Assembly (NCBI RefSeq): GCF_013401515.1
Contig: NZ_CP058529.1
Location: forward strand, 1,426,001-1,490,000
DNA from: Halorarum halophilum
Lineage (GTDB): Archaea > Halobacteriota > Halobacteria > Halobacteriales > Haloferacaceae
DNA length: 64,000 nucleotides
Reading direction: 5' to 3'
Shown here in pieces: positions 43,006 to 51,083 of this stretch (position 1 is the first letter of the stretch; every line of letters begins with the position of its first letter). The notes beneath the pieces were generated by a model. The model saw only the letters and a program-made list of their open reading frames with translations, did no database searches and was not told the DNA's origin. The position numbers and the translations under genes are program-made.

Positions 43006-43122
43006 ATGGTGTCGACTGATGAGGAATCCGTCTGTGAAATCTGTGGAGATTCATTCGACTCAGAAGAAGAACTCAAAGAACACATCTATGCAGTCCACGA
43101 AATTGGGGACGAAGATGCCTGA
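43006..43122 (+). CDS. Single C2H2 zinc-finger mini-protein
   Basis: From ATG 43006 this 38-residue protein is almost entirely one C2H2 finger: Cys10, Cys13, then His26 and His31 in 'SVCEICGDSFDSEEELKEHI' and 'YAVHE'. The CxxC-x12-H-x4-H spacing is that of classical fingers. It is acidic, so protein or RNA contact seems as likely as DNA. The upstream frame to 42922 overlaps repeat sequence and is unlikely to be translated. Confidence 0.65.
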   Translation: MVSTDEESVCEICGDSFDSEEELKEHIYAVHEIGDEDA

Positions 43123-43174
43123 CTACGTCACAAAGTTAACGCTCTGACTTAGCAACTGAATTACTGTAAGAGGA

Positions 43175-43260
43175 CCTGCTGAATATGCGCTGTACCGACC
43201 GATTTAGGCACTCTAATCTGAACATCGAACGTGCGAGATATGCGCAGTATATTCAGCAGG
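43175..43260. mobile_element. 86-bp palindromic element with 12-bp terminal inverted repeats
   Basis: CCTGCTGAATAT (43175-43186) and ATATTCAGCAGG (43249-43260) are perfect inverted repeats bounding 62 bases. The ends share CTGCTGAATA with the central stem of the dispersed repeat family. The size and ends suit a miniature inverted-repeat element. No target-site duplication is obvious. Confidence 0.5.
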
Positions 43261-43310
43261 CTGTTCTTGGCAGATTCCAGAGATCTTGATATTCGCTCCG
43301 GTAACTTCTT

Positions 43311-43410
43311 CACCTGTACTTAGCGTCACATTCTCCCGGCACATCGGCCTGCCCTCGTGCCCGATATGCGCTCTGTATTCAGCAGCCGGTCAGCGAATTT
43401 CTCAACAGCT
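43311..43410 (+). repeat. Dispersed stem-loop repeat family, copy 2
   Basis: Module A is well preserved (cctgtacttagcg, cccggcacatcgg, cgtgcccgatatgcgc). It is followed by 'ctgtattcagca' and a short degenerate loop ending near 'caacagctgtcag'. The right half is lost. It lies between convergent genes. Confidence 0.7.
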
Positions 43411-43465
43411 GTCAGTAGCGAATTGCAAGATATAGAGGATTAATTGCCCCGAATGTGAGAGGCGA

Positions 43466-44767
43466 TCATGACGGGGTCTCCGCTTCGTGCCACCGCTGAA
43501 TGTGCTCAGCGTGGGTATCGAGGTACGCATCGGCTTTGAAATGCGCGTCGTAGTACTCCATGTCAATATGGTGTGCCTGAACACAACCGGGCAGCACCAT
43601 CGTCGGTACCGTGCCTGGGAACTTCCCGTATTTGTCGTAGACATACTGGGCGATCTCACCGAGGCACTCGACTGTCTCGTCGTCGTACGGTTCGACCGAG
43701 CGCTTCACCGCCTCGCTGTCCTTCCACGGGCCAGATGTCGACGGGTCGTAGGTGCCGCCCGGGCCGAACTTCCGCTCGACGAGTTCGTCGATCGCCGCGT
43801 GCATGTCCGAGTAGTACGGGGGACACAGGCCCTCGTACCGGTCATCGAGGCCCACGGGGTTTGGTGCGATCCAGTCCTCATCGTCGACGAACCGAAACCC
43901 GAGTCCTTCGAGATCGTCGTGCATCGGAGAGCCAAACAGGCTCAGCTCGTTAATCCCGGCGAAGTACAATCCGCCCAGTCCCATCGCCTGCATCGTGAGC
44001 ACCATGTTGTGTGCCATGAAGGCCAACTCGGCACAGTTCTGTTCCAAGGTGGCGCGTTCGAGGAAGGACAGCGGGAACGCCTTCTCGGCGTCCAACAACC
44101 CCGATTCGATGTACTGCCCGAGGTCGCCGGCCGGTTCACCGATCTCGTCATCCATGATCACGTAGCCGTTCTCGACGAAAAGACAGAGGAGCGCCAACAT
44201 CTCTTCGCTGGCGTCGCCGACGGGCATGAACAGCGTCGACCCCGGCGTGTTGGTCCACCAGTGGTTCGGTTCGAGGATGTGGCCGGACTCGGCGGGGATG
44301 TCCACCCGCTCGTCGGCGAGTTTCTCAGTGTGCGATTTGGTCAAAGCCATAATGCGTTCGGCGTCGTCTTCAAGGTCCATTGCCTCGCGGAGCCGGCTCG
44401 GTTCGACACTCCGGGTGTTCGTCAGGTATGTGCCGTCGTCGTCGGAATAGAACAGGACCGGTGTCCCGATCCCGGCCGCCGTCGGTGCCGTTCGACCGGT
44501 CAACCGGACCGAGAAGTCGGTGAGCTCTTCCGGCCGATGCGGGCCGAACGGGATCCCGTAGTGCCATCCACTCACCCCGGTCCCGGCAGCGACAAGGACC
44601 GATTGCTCGAGGTCGGATAACGGAAGCGGATCAGCGTCCGATTCGAACGCCAGCGGCCCCGAGGGGATCGACAAGCCACGACCGAACCGACGAGATCGTC
44701 GCCCGAAAATGGCCTGAATCAGCGGATACTCGAACAATTCTGTAAGGGTTCGTGTGGTGTCAGGCAT
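43466..44767 (-). CDS. Protein of unknown function, possible nitroreductase-like fold
   Basis: Starting at ATG 44767, with GGAGG just upstream, this soluble protein has 433 residues. 'PLPLSDLEQSVLVAAGTGVS' followed by GWHYGIPFG resembles the N-terminal FMN region of nitroreductases. Later segments are 'NCAELAFMAHNMVLTMQAMG' plus LGGLYFAGI, and 'LVERKFGPGGTYDPSTSGPW'. This looks like a two-lobed enzyme in the nitroreductase superfamily, but no FMN motif is certain. The neighbours do not help. Copies 2 and 3 of the dispersed repeat lie on either side. Confidence 0.75.
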   Translation of the reverse strand: MPDTTRTLTELFEYPLIQAIFGRRSRRFGRGLSIPSGPLAFESDADPLPLSDLEQSVLVAAGTGVSGWHYGIPFGPHRPEELTDFSVRLTGRTAPTAAGIGTPVLFYSDDDGTYLTNTRSVEPSRLREAMDLEDDAERIMALTKSHTEKLADERVDIPAESGHILEPNHWWTNTPGSTLFMPVGDASEEMLALLCLFVENGYVIMDDEIGEPAGDLGQYIESGLLDAEKAFPLSFLERATLEQNCAELAFMAHNMVLTMQAMGLGGLYFAGINELSLFGSPMHDDLEGLGFRFVDDEDWIAPNPVGLDDRYEGLCPPYYSDMHAAIDELVERKFGPGGTYDPSTSGPWKDSEAVKRSVEPYDDETVECLGEIAQYVYDKYGKFPGTVPTMVLPGCVQAHHIDMEYYDAHFKADAYLDTHAEHIQRWHEAETPS

Positions 44768-45000
44768 GGAGCCTCCTCGATGTGTTTCCGGATGTCGATT
44801 GTAGTGAGAGCACTTGCAGGTCTGGCGATGTTCGGTCTGCCATGGGTTGGTTGACCCCATTCTACTACAGAAACCAGTCACATAACACCATCTTGTGAAA
44901 TATCTGCAGGAGTTGAACAGAATGCACTATCTGACCACCGTGACAGTATATTACGCGTCGATCCTTTGGGGAAGAGTCCACTATGCAGCACTGGCCCCCA

Positions 45001-45140
45001 ATATTTAGCACACTCTCGGCGATCTACTCAACATCTGTCTATAGGTGCGTGCTGACTACAGAGGATGTATGCAGTAGACGGTCGTCGTTCGTTTCAGCCT
45101 CACAGAGGCGAAACAGTCGCTATGAAGAACCTACTTATTC
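45001..45140 (+). repeat. Dispersed stem-loop repeat family, copy 3
   Basis: Modules B and C are present. The conserved loop cgatctactcaacatctgtc is at 45020-45039, then 'gcgtgctgactacagagg', then 'atgtatgcagtagacgg'. A hairpin at 45091-45114 reads GTTTC-A-GCCTC-ACA-GAGGC-GAAAC. Module A is missing. The copy abuts the 3' end of the next minus-strand gene. The rest of the 44768-45000 gap shows no gene. Confidence 0.75.
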
Positions 45141-45605
45141 TGCAGATGGCGGTCGCGGACGCAGTTCATCTCTGGGTGAAAAGGGGTAGCCTTCGATGGA
45201 GAGTTCCTCTATATGTTCCTCGCCTATAGAATATGTTACCGTGTACGAGTGCGAGGTTGGCTGAATAAGTCGGTAAACGTCCTCAATCTCTCCCCGGCAA
45301 TGGAGTTGGATACGGAACTCATCGGTGGCTGTCTGATTAACCGAGATTTCCGTGCAGTCTGCACGTATGTCATCCCCATCATCAATCGTGTATCCCCGTG
45401 AGCCAAGTAGGTCGTTGTAGAGGCGAGTTTGTTCATAGTCAATAAGATATGCAGTCGCCGTAGTACGATTGAGAGTCGCTGGTCTGTCAGGGGCAAACGG
45501 GTTTTGTTCACTCTGTATTGTCGGACTGTATGGTGAATCCGCTACCAGTACTGTACTCACCCCAAGTACACCTGCAATGATGAGAACGGCAGTGAGTCGT
45601 CGCAT
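45135..45605 (-). CDS. Secreted or membrane-anchored protein of unknown function
   Basis: From ATG 45605 this 156-residue protein has an N-terminal hydrophobic segment 'LTAVLIIAGVLGVSTVLVAD'. A small extracytoplasmic domain follows with two cysteines (IRADCTEISVNQTATDEFRI, LHCRGEIEDVYRLIQ) and a strand-rich end 'SHSYTVTYSIGEEHIEELSI'. The segment could be a signal peptide or an anchor. No family is recognised. Confidence 0.65.
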   Translation of the reverse strand: MRRLTAVLIIAGVLGVSTVLVADSPYSPTIQSEQNPFAPDRPATLNRTTATAYLIDYEQTRLYNDLLGSRGYTIDDGDDIRADCTEISVNQTATDEFRIQLHCRGEIEDVYRLIQPTSHSYTVTYSIGEEHIEELSIEGYPFSPRDELRPRPPSAE

Positions 45606-45720
45606 GTAACCACTTCTACCGAGGATACTCTGATAATTGTAAGGAAGCCACAAAGAGGGGTTTGTCCTATTGGTACCGGTATCGAGCTTGTAGTCATCAA
45701 AAGGCGATTGCGAAGTATGA

Positions 45721-45850
45721 CCCCTGTACTTAGCGATATATTCACCCGGCACATCGGCCAGCCCTCGTGCACGAGACGCGCCCTATATGCAGCATGCTCT
45801 TGCCGATCTACTCGATTCCTGCCAAAAGGAACGTGCTGACTACAGATGAT
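45721..45850 (+). repeat. Dispersed stem-loop repeat family, copy 4
   Basis: Modules A and B are present: 'cctgtacttagcgatat', 'cccggcacatcgg', then 'atatgcagcatgctc', loop 'cgatctactcgattcctgcc' and 'aacgtgctgactacag'. Module C is missing; the copy ends next to the stop of the small zinc gene at 45858. Confidence 0.75.
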
Positions 45851-45857
45851 TCAGCGT

Positions 45858-45995
45858 TCACTCCGCACTGAGCACATCAAAATCGGTGCTCCCACATTCC
45901 GGACAACTCTCGATATACGGTACCACAGCGCCGTTTTTTTCGCGACCAATCCGGTTTGTCGCACAATCGGCACAGGAGAGGGTATGCGGGACCAA
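45858..45995 (-). CDS. Small zinc-ribbon protein downstream of HalOD1
   Basis: A 45-codon frame from a TTG at 45995 reads VPHTLSCADCATNRIGREKN, then 'VVPYIESCPECGSTDFDVLS'. It has two CxxC pairs 20-odd residues apart, the CPxCG zinc-ribbon class. It follows the HalOD1 gene by 27 bases on the same strand, so the two are probably one transcript. The TTG start is the only candidate after an in-frame stop, except for nonstandard codons. Confidence 0.55.
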   Translation of the reverse strand: MVPHTLSCADCATNRIGREKNGAVVPYIESCPECGSTDFDVLSAE

Positions 45996-46022
45996 GATTA
46001 CCAGCAGCCACGCGAACTGTTA

Positions 46023-46409
46023 TCAGTCATCTGTAGGTGGCAGTGGCGGGTTGGCCTGCAGGGGTTTAACCTTGAGACCCCCGTAACTGCTTGCAGTGAC
46101 TTCGTACCCGTGATATTCGAACGTGATGTGCAAATCACCGACAGCGTCTCTTCGTTGAGTGACGAGCGAATTGAGAGCATCTGTGTCCACGGTTGCGTTG
46201 AGTGAATTCATATCAAGCGGGTCCGTGTCAGAAGCGGCTGCAACCGCGCTTACGACCGCTGAACTCGGAGACCCTACGTCGTGACTGTAGATCGCTCGGT
46301 AGGCGCTTTCATCTTCGTGATATTCGAATGATTTGAAGTCAAAAAGACTCTGCTCAAGGGAGGGTGAAGGAGGCTGTGCTGATGGTGTGGAGTTCGATAT
46401 ATTGCTCAT
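46023..46409 (-). CDS. HalOD1 output domain protein
   Basis: From ATG 46409 this 128-residue protein has a Ser/Pro-rich N-terminus followed by HalOD1: 'SSAVVSAVAAASDTDPLDMN', 'LNATVDTDALNSLVTQR', 'GDLHITFEYHGYEVTASSYG'. An alternative ATG at 46436 adds nine residues. It shares the fold with the 88-residue protein at 40-306. It is followed by a miniature zinc ribbon in the same direction, a common haloarchaeal pairing of small signalling parts whose role is unknown. Confidence 0.78.
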   Translation of the reverse strand: MSNISNSTPSAQPPSPSLEQSLFDFKSFEYHEDESAYRAIYSHDVGSPSSAVVSAVAAASDTDPLDMNSLNATVDTDALNSLVTQRRDAVGDLHITFEYHGYEVTASSYGGLKVKPLQANPPLPPTDD

Positions 46410-46519
46410 GGATCGAGGATCTTCGTCGGTCATCGTCACTCTGACTGTAATCGCTTGACGTGGGTTACTATGGCTATTTCATATACAATGGAGTATTTAA
46501 GCAGAAACGGCGCGCTGAT

Positions 46520-47164
46520 TTATGAGTGTGACTCGATGAGTGCTTGTTCGATGAGTCGTCGATTCCCCCGTCGCAGGCGAGCGCCGAGTGCTTGCTGTGA
46601 AATCCCGAGGTCATCAGCGATCTCTGCCAGGGTCGTGTCTCGTGGTGAATTGTAGTACCCGCGGTCATATGCGAGAATCATAGCTTCGCGTTGCCCATCG
46701 GTCAGGCCTTGCATCTCATCCAACGGGCGGAGTGCATGAAGTTCCGTTAACCTGACCGGGACGCCATGGTCGTGACAGTATTCCCGGAACTCCGCAATCG
46801 CCTCTCGTTTTTCGCCGCGAAGTTCGAACGTCCATTCTTCTGCCGTCCCGATTGCCGTCAGTAGCACGATTTCAGGCGCGATGAGGGCATCAAGTACGCT
46901 ATCGTATTCCGGGACCCACTCGCACCGCATCAAGTACTCTCTGTTGACCTGATCGACAGTCCGAATATCTCGTACGCCAGGGTGCTCAGAGAACTGCTCT
47001 ACGATCGCATCGGTCTCCACTCCGCGGACCCAAAAGTAGGGAACTACACCGTTTGCATCCGGAATAACCCGTTCAAGTTGCACGGTCACGTCTGGTAACT
47101 TGGCGAAAATGGTTCCCAACGGAAATTCGTCGGCTGAGAGCATGAATTCGGCGACGGTAGCCAT
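46520..47164 (-). CDS. HTH_10 (bacterio-opsin-activator type) transcriptional regulator
   Basis: From ATG 47164 this 214-residue regulator has an N-terminal sensor-like domain ('MATVAEFMLSADEFPLGTIF', 'VPYFWVRGVETDAIVEQFSE', 'WTFELRGEKREAIAEFREYC'). The HTH_10 DNA-binding domain follows: 'LTDGQREAMILAYDRGYYNS', then 'TTLAEIADDLGISQQALGAR'. It probably binds DNA in response to a small molecule or protein partner. The next gene to the right is divergent and separated by a copy of the stem-loop repeat, so the repeat lies in its promoter region. Confidence 0.88.
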   Translation of the reverse strand: MATVAEFMLSADEFPLGTIFAKLPDVTVQLERVIPDANGVVPYFWVRGVETDAIVEQFSEHPGVRDIRTVDQVNREYLMRCEWVPEYDSVLDALIAPEIVLLTAIGTAEEWTFELRGEKREAIAEFREYCHDHGVPVRLTELHALRPLDEMQGLTDGQREAMILAYDRGYYNSPRDTTLAEIADDLGISQQALGARLRRGNRRLIEQALIESHS

Positions 47165-47250
47165 GCAATCGGATAGGTGTTGCGTGGCTATGAACGCGTT
47201 CTTCGGTTGAGATTGATCGTCGTAATAACTCGGTACCGGTGATTTCGAAT

Positions 47251-47358
47251 GAGCGTATCTTCGGTGCGGCCTTACGGCCGATACGCGCTGTGTATGCAGC
47301 ACGCTCTCGACGATCTACTCAACATCTGTCAACAGGGGCGTGCTGACTATAGAGGGTG
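47251..47358 (+). repeat. Dispersed stem-loop repeat family, copy 5
   Basis: A degenerate module A (gagcgtatcttcggtgcgg to ggccgatacgcgctg) forms its own CGTATC/GATACG stem. Module B follows almost unchanged ('gtatgcagcacgctctcga', loop cgatctactcaacatctgtc at 47311-47330, 'gcgtgctgactatagagg'). It lies between divergent genes. Confidence 0.75.
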
Positions 47359-47477
47359 GATTCAGCAACTCGTCGCCCTTTATCATGCGCTCGAAGATCT
47401 GAATAGAGCTATAGGAAGAGCGTGCAGATATATCAGTTAGTGAGAATTCATTTATCACTCGGAGAAGTGCTCCGGGC

Positions 47478-48761
47478 ATGAAACGACGCGCCCTCCTTAC
47501 CGCAGTCGCCACTAGCGGAGCCATGGCCGTTGCTGGCTGTAGTATGGCAAGCCGTTCCTGTGGGCCTCCCAAGGAAACGTTCAAACAGCCTCGCGACCGC
47601 TGGCCAACGGCCGGGTACGGCCCAACGAATACTGCCCACGCCTCTGGCGGGCCGTCGAACGGGGAGATACAGTGGCAGACCGACCGCGAGGCTGGCGAGG
47701 GGCCACGGCTGAACGGGGTGTTCAGTGAGCCCATCGTCGACGACGGCGCGGTGTACGTCACATTACGACATCTCGACCCGTACGAGCTGGAGTATCCTGG
47801 CTACCTCGTCGCGCTTGACGACGAAACTGGCGAACTACAGTGGCGGGTCGAACTCCCTTCCCTGGCAGGCGGGGATCCGGCACTCGCGGGTGACACCATC
47901 TTCATCGGCGGCGAAGGGGGCCAGCTCCACGCTATCTCGACCGCTGGCGAACAACGCTGGACACAGGAGCTCGGTGCGGCGGTCCGGACCCCAACCGTCA
48001 TCGGCGGGCAGGTCTACGTCCTCGACGCGTCGGCGACCGTGCACGGCTTCACCCTCGACGGGGAACGATGTTGGGAGTACGACCAGTCCGACTTCTTGGG
48101 CAGTCTGCTCGGTGGTGGTTCGTTTGCGGTCGACAGTGCCCCGGCCATCGACGGCTCGCGCGTGTATGTGACGGTGCAGGAGGACCCCGACCGTGAACGA
48201 ATCGGCCACGTATTGGCGTTCGACCAGGAGGGGAACGAAGAATGGAGATACAGCTTCCCCACCGGATACGAGGCGCCGAACACGCCCGCTGTCGTCAACG
48301 GAACCGTTCTGGTGACCGGGGGCGACCAAATTCTCGCTCTCGACTCGAGGACGGGTGAGCTGCGCTGGCGATTCGTCGTCGGCCACGACCACACCGGGGC
48401 GCCTGCGACCGATGGGGAGCGAGTGTACATCGGCGCGAAGAACTTGTATGCACTCGACATCGAAGATGGCAGCGAGCACTGGCGCGTCGTCAACCACGGC
48501 GTCGGTGGCTCCCCCGGCTGGGCAAGGAGCATCCCCTTTATCGCACGCCCCGCGGTGACCGATGACGCCGTCTACCTCCGAGCGGGCGCGTTCGACCCCC
48601 ACGATGGTAGCCGACTGTGGGGCGATCTCGCCGAAGAAGCGGTGATGGGGTCGAACTATGCGACGAGGTCCTACGGTCGGCGCTCGATTGCGCCGCTCTC
48701 GGTGACCGCGGATGCGCTGTATCTCTCCCATCAGATCGAGGGGGTGACGAAGGTCGCATGA
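47478..48761 (+). CDS. PQQ-like beta-propeller lipoprotein, first of a tandem pair
   Basis: This 427-residue exported protein has the signal 'MKRRALLTAVATSGAMAVAG' followed by lipobox Cys21. The mature part has repeated beta-propeller blades of the PQQ type: 'YLVALDDETGELQWRVELPS', 'QLHAISTAGEQRWTQELGAA', 'VHGFTLDGERCWEY', 'ILALDSRTGELRWRFVVGHD', 'LYALDIEDGSEHWRVVNHGV'. It probably sits on the outer membrane face as a binding or scaffold propeller. PQQ cofactor binding is not implied, because the catalytic residues of dehydrogenases are absent. It overlaps the next gene by 4 bases. Confidence 0.9.
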   Translation: MKRRALLTAVATSGAMAVAGCSMASRSCGPPKETFKQPRDRWPTAGYGPTNTAHASGGPSNGEIQWQTDREAGEGPRLNGVFSEPIVDDGAVYVTLRHLDPYELEYPGYLVALDDETGELQWRVELPSLAGGDPALAGDTIFIGGEGGQLHAISTAGEQRWTQELGAAVRTPTVIGGQVYVLDASATVHGFTLDGERCWEYDQSDFLGSLLGGGSFAVDSAPAIDGSRVYVTVQEDPDRERIGHVLAFDQEGNEEWRYSFPTGYEAPNTPAVVNGTVLVTGGDQILALDSRTGELRWRFVVGHDHTGAPATDGERVYIGAKNLYALDIEDGSEHWRVVNHGVGGSPGWARSIPFIARPAVTDDAVYLRAGAFDPHDGSRLWGDLAEEAVMGSNYATRSYGRRSIAPLSVTADALYLSHQIEGVTKVA

Positions 48762-49984
48762 ACCGTCGTCAATATCTCCAGAAGATCGGTGCTGTCGGTG
48801 GGGTCGGGTCGATGGTCGGACTCGCGGGCTGTGGTCAACTCTTGGGTGACGATTCGGACGAGTCGAACATGGGTCGTACAGAAGCGTGCGGGACGTACGA
48901 GCCGACGGTCAGCGGCTCGTCCGGCTGGCGGACGGTTGGCGGCGACCCCGCTGGGACGGGCGTTGTCCCGGCGACTGGGGCACCCGAGGCGCCGCTGTCG
49001 CTCGATTGGACGTTTACACTCGGAGGGATGGCTGGGGCGGTGCGGCCCGTCGCCACGGCAGACCGGGTCTACGCGCACGAGATGGACTCGATGCTGTACG
49101 CGGTCGACGCTGGGACCGGCGAGGAGGTGTGGGGAAAACGCGTGGACGCGCCTCGGGGGTCATCAGCCATCGGAGACGACGTGGTCGTCACTCTCGCGGA
49201 GTCCACGGTCCTCGGGCTGAACCCTGAGACGGGCAAGACGAGGTGGACCGGTCCCGACAGCCACGTCGGCCTGTTCCAGGGCAGTCCTGTCATCATCGAC
49301 GAGACGGTCTACGTCCCGACAGAACTCTCGTTGCTCGCGCTCAACCTCGCCGACGGGTCGATAAGGTGGCAGCACACGACAGGCGAGGAGACAGTCGCGA
49401 CACCGGCTATCATCGGCGATACGATCTACTACGGTGATTACGACACTTACGTCTACGCGCTCGATGCGGCGACAGGCGAGGAACGATGGCGCGTCAAAAC
49501 GAACGCGCACATCGACTGTAACGTTGCCATTGCGGACGGCACTGTCTTCGCCGGCAGCGACGAGGGGGTACTCCACGCGCTCGACGCGGGCACCGGCGAC
49601 CACCGATGGACGTACGACCTCCAGTCCATACCGAAGGTCATCGCGAGTGATGGGGCCCACGCGTACGTCGGGGCGGGTGCGACGCTCCACGCACTCGAGG
49701 TCGTGACCGGTGCACACTGCTGGTCGACGGAAAACGAGGATAGCTACGTCACTGGCATAGCTATCAGTGACGGTCGGGTGTACGCCCCGCTCGAAAGAAT
49801 TGGGTCTGAGAACGGCGGACTCCCGGGTGTGCTCGACGCCGCGACCGGCGAAGCGCTCGCAGAGACGCACGGGCAGTTCGAATCGTCCTGGGCGCGGTTC
49901 AATCGGGGCCCAGCTGTTGTCGACGGCGCGGTCTACGCGTCCGGGGTTGACGAGGGTGGTATCACTCTGGCTCGATTCAGCTGA
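48758..49984 (+). CDS. PQQ-like beta-propeller lipoprotein, second of a tandem pair
   Basis: This 408-residue paralogue of the preceding protein has the signal 'MNRRQYLQKIGAVGGVGSMV' with lipobox 'LAGC'. Blades such as 'LYAVDAGTGEEVWGKRVDAP', 'VLGLNPETGKTRWTGPDSHV', 'VYALDAATGEERWRVKTNAH' and 'LHALDAGTGDHRWTYDLQSI' follow. The ATG overlaps the stop of the first gene (ATGA), so the pair is translationally coupled and may form a hetero-oligomer outside the membrane. The sequence identity between the two is moderate, an old duplication. Confidence 0.9.
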   Translation: MNRRQYLQKIGAVGGVGSMVGLAGCGQLLGDDSDESNMGRTEACGTYEPTVSGSSGWRTVGGDPAGTGVVPATGAPEAPLSLDWTFTLGGMAGAVRPVATADRVYAHEMDSMLYAVDAGTGEEVWGKRVDAPRGSSAIGDDVVVTLAESTVLGLNPETGKTRWTGPDSHVGLFQGSPVIIDETVYVPTELSLLALNLADGSIRWQHTTGEETVATPAIIGDTIYYGDYDTYVYALDAATGEERWRVKTNAHIDCNVAIADGTVFAGSDEGVLHALDAGTGDHRWTYDLQSIPKVIASDGAHAYVGAGATLHALEVVTGAHCWSTENEDSYVTGIAISDGRVYAPLERIGSENGGLPGVLDAATGEALAETHGQFESSWARFNRGPAVVDGAVYASGVDEGGITLARFS

Positions 49985-50214
49985 GCTGTTCAGTGTTCGC
50001 GGTACCCTTCTGGAACAGGGCGTGCTCCCGAGTGTTGTGATTGGCTTCGGTGGCTGGGGCGACTGTGACGCGTTCCCAAGCATTACATTGGCGAGTTCTC
50101 TCGGGGTGATTCGCCGTAGCGATTCACCTCCAGCTCAATGAGCTTCGAATGCAAATTAGAAGCTGTTGTGGCGAACGAGTCTTTGCATCTATCACTCCCG
50201 CTCCTCGTCAGACG

Positions 50215-50390
50215 CTGCCTGGCATTTTCCCGATATGCGCCCTGTATTCAGCACAACCGCCGAAACCTATTCAGACCTTGTCAAAAGCTCCGTGCTGCAT
50301 AGAGAGAGTGTATGCAGTAGTCGGCAGTCGTTCGTTCCAAGCCATCAGATACGAAACAACCGCGAAGTGGGTCTGCGAACTAAACACTAC
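50215..50390 (+). repeat. Dispersed stem-loop repeat family, copy 6
   Basis: A shortened module A (tttcccgatatgcgc) is followed by a module B variant ('cctgtattcagcacaacc', loop 'cagaccttgtcaaaagctc', 'cgtgctgcatagag') and module C ('gtatgcagtagtcggcagtcg', 'gaaacaaccgcgaagtgggt'). It lies between convergent genes. The left part of the 49985-50379 gap shows no gene. Confidence 0.7.
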
Positions 50391-50922
50391 TCACCGTAAC
50401 GTCTCCACCTTGCTCGTGGTCGACGACTCTCGCCCGACGTGGGTTTTCGTCATTGACCTCGAAGCGAACGAATAGCGTCTCACGGTTCTCAGCCGCGGCG
50501 CCACCCTCGGTCGTGCCAATCGCAATGGACGCTTCGAGCTGCTCGCCCACGTCGATACGTATCGATTCGGCGTCCAAATATCGAGCGCCGCTCGAATGCC
50601 GTGCTTGGAGTGCGAGAATCCGCTCCGTTTCGAACGGTGTTTCATCCAGGAAGGCGAGGAGGTGGTCACCATCGTTCTCGCGAAGAAACGCCCGATTGAC
50701 GTTGGAATCAGATGCGGACCCGATGACCGCGACGTGATATCGTGACTCCGAATGGGAGGTAAGACCACCGGCGAGTGGACTCTCCTCTTGCCATCCGAAT
50801 TCGACCATCGTCTCCGAATCGTACGCTTCGTCTGGGACACGATTCTCGTCCGGCGAGGTGAGACACCCCGATAATAGAAGGGTCGAGGGACCAACCGCGA
50901 CGAGGAGACGACGACGGTTCAT
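50380..50922 (-). CDS. Lipoprotein of unknown function
   Basis: From ATG 50922 this 180-residue protein has the signal 'MNRRRLLVAVGPSTLLLSGC' (three Arg, lipobox Cys20). A beta-rich domain follows ('RYHVAVIGSASDSNVNRAFL', 'HLLAFLDETPFETERILALQ', 'TLFVRFEVNDENPRRARVVD'). It is likely anchored outside by lipid. No family is recognised. The C-terminus reads into the edge of repeat copy 6. Confidence 0.75.
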   Translation of the reverse strand: MNRRRLLVAVGPSTLLLSGCLTSPDENRVPDEAYDSETMVEFGWQEESPLAGGLTSHSESRYHVAVIGSASDSNVNRAFLRENDGDHLLAFLDETPFETERILALQARHSSGARYLDAESIRIDVGEQLEASIAIGTTEGGAAAENRETLFVRFEVNDENPRRARVVDHEQGGDVTVSSV

Positions 50923-51083
50923 ACGCGAACACTCTCCGCTATTTGTAAATGCTTTCTCTGCACTTATCGCTCCGTCAGTCGGTTTCAGGGAGGGCCACTT
51001 CCGAGAATAGGTTATTCTCGGCAAATCCTCTGTAAGGGTCCCGTCACCTGCAGCGGTTACACATGAGACTCGTACCGACCGCG

